A stretch of 9,333 bases of DNA, from contig JAGGWO010000002.1 of NCBI GenBank assembly GCA_021157485.1, forward strand, positions 1 through 9,333. Direction: 5' to 3'. The position numbers were made by a program, and so were the translations under genes. The number at the start of each line of letters is the position of its first letter. Position 1 is the first letter of the stretch. Of the stretch, positions 7,023 to 9,333 are shown piece by piece. The notes beneath the pieces are model-generated. The model did no database searches and was not told the DNA's origin. It saw nothing but the letters and a program-made list of their open reading frames with translations. This DNA is from Sulfurimonas sp. (GTDB lineage Bacteria; Campylobacterota; Campylobacteria; Campylobacterales; Sulfurimonadaceae).

Positions 7023-7670
7023 ATGAAAATACTCCTCTTAGAAGATGACACTGCTTTAGCTAATATACTAGTTGATTATTTAGAAGATGATTATGAAGTA
7101 GAGCAGACTTATAGTATGAAAAAAGCGCTATTACTTGCAGAAGAGTTGAAGTTTGACCTCTACATCTTTGATATTAATGTCCCTGATGGGGACGGAATAT
7201 CCCTTTTAAAAGAGTTACGTGAGTTCGCAGACAATACTCCTGCTATTTTCATCACTGCCTTTAGAGATACCAAGTACTTAAAGTCTGCATTTGAATCAGG
7301 AGCAAGTGATTTCATAAAAAAACCCTTTGACCTTGAAGAGTTGGGACAACGTATTAGTAATATAAAACGCCAGTTTGGACTTGATAATAAAATAAATTTA
7401 GCTGAGAATATTATTTTTGACACTCAAACACACACTGTTCAAACGCCACAGAAAAACTATACTATGACCCATAAAGAGAGCCTTTTTTTACATTATCTCT
7501 ATAAAAATAGAGCAAGAGTTGTCAGCAGTGATGAACTTTTACAAAACATCTGGGAGTTTGATGAGATGCCTAGTGATGATGCGGTAAGAACTCTCATAAA
7601 AAATTTAAGAAAATATATAGGCAAAGAGCATATTATTAATATTCGTGGTGAAGGATATAAGTTTGAATGA
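7023..7670 (+). CDS. OmpR/PhoB-family response regulator, CrdR/CusR-like
   Basis: This 215-residue cytoplasmic transcription regulator is probably activated by the kinase encoded next to it. The receiver domain (about 1-115) has the acidic pair D8-D9, phosphoacceptor D50 (FDINVPDGDG), switch threonine T78 and K100 before a proline. The C-terminal winged-helix domain (about 125-215) has the transactivation loop around 170-185 and ends in the typical wing INIRGEGYKFE. The ATG at 7023 is the only start that keeps the full receiver, although it has no ribosome binding site. Divergent orientation to a Cus-type operon and the H. pylori parallel suggest CrdR function, that is, copper-dependent activation of the efflux genes. 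A direct repeat with an 11-bp period in the shared intergenic region is a likely target. Assignment to the family is certain; the stimulus is inferred. Confidence 0.95.
   Translation: MKILLLEDDTALANILVDYLEDDYEVEQTYSMKKALLLAEELKFDLYIFDINVPDGDGISLLKELREFADNTPAIFITAFRDTKYLKSAFESGASDFIKKPFDLEELGQRISNIKRQFGLDNKINLAENIIFDTQTHTVQTPQKNYTMTHKESLFLHYLYKNRARVVSSDELLQNIWEFDEMPSDDAVRTLIKNLRKYIGKEHIINIRGEGYKFE
7651..7655 (+). promoter_or_regulatory. Ribosome binding site fixing the TTG start of the kinase gene
   Basis: AAGGA lies inside the last codons of the regulator gene and ends 7 nt before the TTG at 7663. Frame-compatible GTG codons at 7645 and 7648 lie upstream of or against this site and have no comparable site of their own, so TTG is preferred. 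Confidence 0.6.
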
Positions 7671-8775
7671 TTTAGAAAAACGCTCCTTTTACTCTTTTTT
7701 AGCACTCTATTTAAGCTCCTCTTTTTTCTTTGTAGTTCTTTCCGCTTACTGGTACTACTCTTCACAAAAAACTTCATTAGAGAGTGAGACTTACTACCAC
7801 TTAACACATATAGCAGACACTATTTCAGGTAAAGTTATACAGGCTCAAATGAGGGGTGTCAGTCTGGAGCTACCTCAGGAGGAAGGATATGAGTATTTTC
7901 TTGTTCCCCTTTCACAAAAGAAGAGTTACAAAGACGGTTACTTTCAAGAGAATGGTTTCAAAGTTTTAGTCTCTTCATCACCTCAAGAACACTTAAATAT
8001 AAAATATGTAGTTGTAAAAACAGAGCTCTACTTCACAAAACTCAAAGCACTGAAAGTGCGTGTTTTAACTACTGCTACTCTTGTTTTTAGTATAATCATC
8101 TTTATATCATTTATACTTGCAAAACTTTTTATGAAACCTGTTCACAAGCGCATAGAACAGATAGAAAGTTTTATTCAAGATGTTTCTCATGAACTTAACA
8201 CCCCAATTACAGCTCTTAAAATGAGTGCAAGCCGTGCCATAAAAAAAGAGGTATATGATAAGAAAATATTAACAAATATATCTATAAGTACAAAACAGCT
8301 TGAGACAATTTATAACTCACTTACATATCTTAACTTCACTCATGATCAAGAGCTACCAACAACAATTGAACTCTCAGATGTTGTTCAAAGTGTTGTAGAG
8401 TACTACAGTGAACTCAGCAGTGCAAAAAACATTCAAATTCTTACAGACATTTCACCTTGTAAAATAACTATTATAGACTCACGTGCCCAGCTTCTTTTTT
8501 CTAATCTTTTATCCAATGCGATTAAATACTCTATGCCCCAAAGCACAATTCATATCTCTTTAAATAAAAACTCTTTTATTATTAAAGATGAAGGTGTGGG
8601 GATAGCACAAGATAAGCTTGATGCAATTTTTGATCTTTATAGCCGCGATTCTAATATTGCAGGTGGCTTTGGAGTAGGACTAAATATCGTAAAACAAATT
8701 TGTGATGAGTATGGCATTAAAGTTGAAGTAAGTTCTGTTCTCGAGAAAGGAAGCGAGTTTAAATTGACTTTTTAA
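7663..8775 (+). CDS. Membrane sensor histidine kinase, CrdS/CusS-like, without an evident HAMP domain
   Basis: With the preferred TTG start this kinase has 370 residues and overlaps the regulator by 8 bp, so the pair is probably co-translated; a longer form from GTG at 7645 (376 residues) is possible. TM1 is about residues 9-31. A periplasmic sensor segment follows (about 34-133), then TM2 (about 134-156). The H-box SHELNTPITAL carries the phosphorylated H176. The ATPase domain shows the N box (NLLSNAIKYS, N285), the G1 box (DEGVGI, D309) and the G2 box (GGFGVGLNIV, about 334-343), and ends at GSEFKLTF. Only about 20 residues separate TM2 from H176, leaving no room for a normal HAMP domain. 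The sensor segment matches no domain I recognise. Its H46 and H49 lie just outside TM1, near where CusS uses a histidine for metal. Copper or silver sensing is inferred from neighbours. Confidence 0.93.
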   Translation: MNDLEKRSFYSFLALYLSSSFFFVVLSAYWYYSSQKTSLESETYYHLTHIADTISGKVIQAQMRGVSLELPQEEGYEYFLVPLSQKKSYKDGYFQENGFKVLVSSSPQEHLNIKYVVVKTELYFTKLKALKVRVLTTATLVFSIIIFISFILAKLFMKPVHKRIEQIESFIQDVSHELNTPITALKMSASRAIKKEVYDKKILTNISISTKQLETIYNSLTYLNFTHDQELPTTIELSDVVQSVVEYYSELSSAKNIQILTDISPCKITIIDSRAQLLFSNLLSNAIKYSMPQSTIHISLNKNSFIIKDEGVGIAQDKLDAIFDLYSRDSNIAGGFGVGLNIVKQICDEYGIKVEVSSVLEKGSEFKLTF

Positions 8776-8800
8776 AGCAAATAACTGCATAATTAGAGTC

Positions 8801-9310
8801 TTATAGTAAACTCAACTCTTTTATAATCTTAGAGACATCAGCTAAACAGCAGCCGCCGCTAGGATTTAGTATCTCACACGAGCAACCTGGGTTTTGCATT
8901 TTTACTTTAATATCTTCAAGGGCAACTGTTTTACCCCTCCCTTGTAGTTCAGCTTTTATCTTCTCTTTAGTCCATCCAAAACAGTAGCATATTGTTGCAG
9001 GAGACGCTCCATCCTTTAAGCCTACAACCACACTCATGTTTTCTTGCCTTAAAATGGTATCTTCCCGAAAGTAAACTGTTTTACAAGATGGTGTTTTACA
9101 GTAGTAAAAGCCATCAAAGCAGGTAAGTTTTGATTTTGCATTATCATTCAAAAGTGCCTCTAGAGTTTTGCCTAAAACACCTTTAGCTTTCTCACTACAT
9201 GATGAACACTCAACTTTTCCCTTTGGTTGTACAGAACAGCAGTTATGTTCGCTATTTTGTTTGTCTGTTGAGCATCTCTCTTCTTTTTTTACTTTAAAAT
9301 TACTAAACAT
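8801..9310 (-). CDS. CopZ N-terminal-type [2Fe-2S]/zinc protein, putative copper metallochaperone lacking an HMA domain
   Basis: This 169-residue soluble, probably cytoplasmic protein has 14 cysteines. It resembles the N-terminal part of Archaeoglobus CopZ, which binds zinc and a [2Fe-2S] cluster and can reduce Cu(II). Visible landmarks are CC at 24-25, C-x2-C at 35-38 followed by GKTLEALL, C64 and the C71/C76 pair (YYCKTPSCKTVYF). Next come VGLKDG and CYCFGWTKEKI with C108 and C110, then C143/C145 and C154/C155. The C-x-C at 108-110 plus the later cysteines resembles the BFD-like [2Fe-2S] fold. The heavy-metal-associated (HMA) domain that completes archaeal CopZ is absent: the protein ends soon after CC at 154-155. 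The ATG has AAGGAG (9318-9323) 7 nt upstream. It converges with the kinase gene across 25 bp, and its promoter is outside the window. A copper role is inferred from family and neighbours. Confidence 0.87.
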   Translation of the reverse strand: MFSNFKVKKEERCSTDKQNSEHNCCSVQPKGKVECSSCSEKAKGVLGKTLEALLNDNAKSKLTCFDGFYYCKTPSCKTVYFREDTILRQENMSVVVGLKDGASPATICYCFGWTKEKIKAELQGRGKTVALEDIKVKMQNPGCSCEILNPSGGCCLADVSKIIKELSLL

Positions 9311-9333
9311 TTTTTAGCTCCTTCAAAATTACA

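Noticed and set aside
7645..7650. GTG codons at 7645 and 7648 as the kinase start.
   Set aside because: They lie just before the AAGGA site at 7651-7655, which is well placed for TTG at 7663; not fully excluded.
8795..8822. AGAGT / ACTCT pairing followed by T residues as a terminator for the kinase gene.
   Set aside because: Five base pairs with a 15-nt loop is not a convincing hairpin.

Overview
The window reads as part of a Campylobacterota (epsilonproteobacterial) chromosome, most like Sulfurimonas or a relative. The grounds are the low GC content, tight gene packing with overlapping stops and starts, AGGA/AGGAG ribosome sites set about 7 nt before the start, and a gene order matching the copper-resistance region of Helicobacter pylori (crdA-crdB-czcB-czcA with the crdRS two-component system). 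The genus is inferred, not shown.

Layout: positions 1-843 (+) hold the 3' part of mutY, a DNA-repair glycosylase unrelated to the rest. Tail to tail with it, five genes run on the minus strand from 6920 down to 848. In transcription order they encode a small Met-rich YtkA/FixH-like exported protein, a TolC-type outer-membrane channel, a CusB-type adaptor, a CusA-type RND pump, and a small Cys-rich lipoprotein with KCGxGKCG motifs. Gaps between them are 10 nt or less, or the genes overlap, so they should form one operon. A 102-bp divergent region separates this operon from an OmpR-family response regulator (7023-7670, +) and its histidine kinase (7663-8775, +). Facing the kinase, at 8801-9310 (-), is a Cys-rich protein of the CopZ N-terminal ([2Fe-2S]/zinc) type.

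Together the genes describe envelope copper(I)/silver(I) handling. The sensor kinase probably detects periplasmic metal and activates the regulator. The regulator probably binds an 8-bp direct repeat with an 11-bp period just upstream of the efflux-operon promoter. The CusCBA-like pump then expels metal, helped by a Met-rich periplasmic protein and a Cys-rich lipoprotein, while the CopZ-like protein may act on copper in the cytoplasm. The pump carries the three-methionine metal site of CusA, which supports Cu/Ag over Zn/Co/Cd.

The least familiar part is the lipoprotein at 848-1210. It resembles the copper-buffering 'bufferin'/HvfA-type peptides in its repeated motif, yet it sits in an efflux operon with no MNIO (DUF692) modification enzyme in view. 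No gene-free stretch exceeds about 100 bp. No RNA genes, CRISPR arrays, insertion sequences or att sites were seen.
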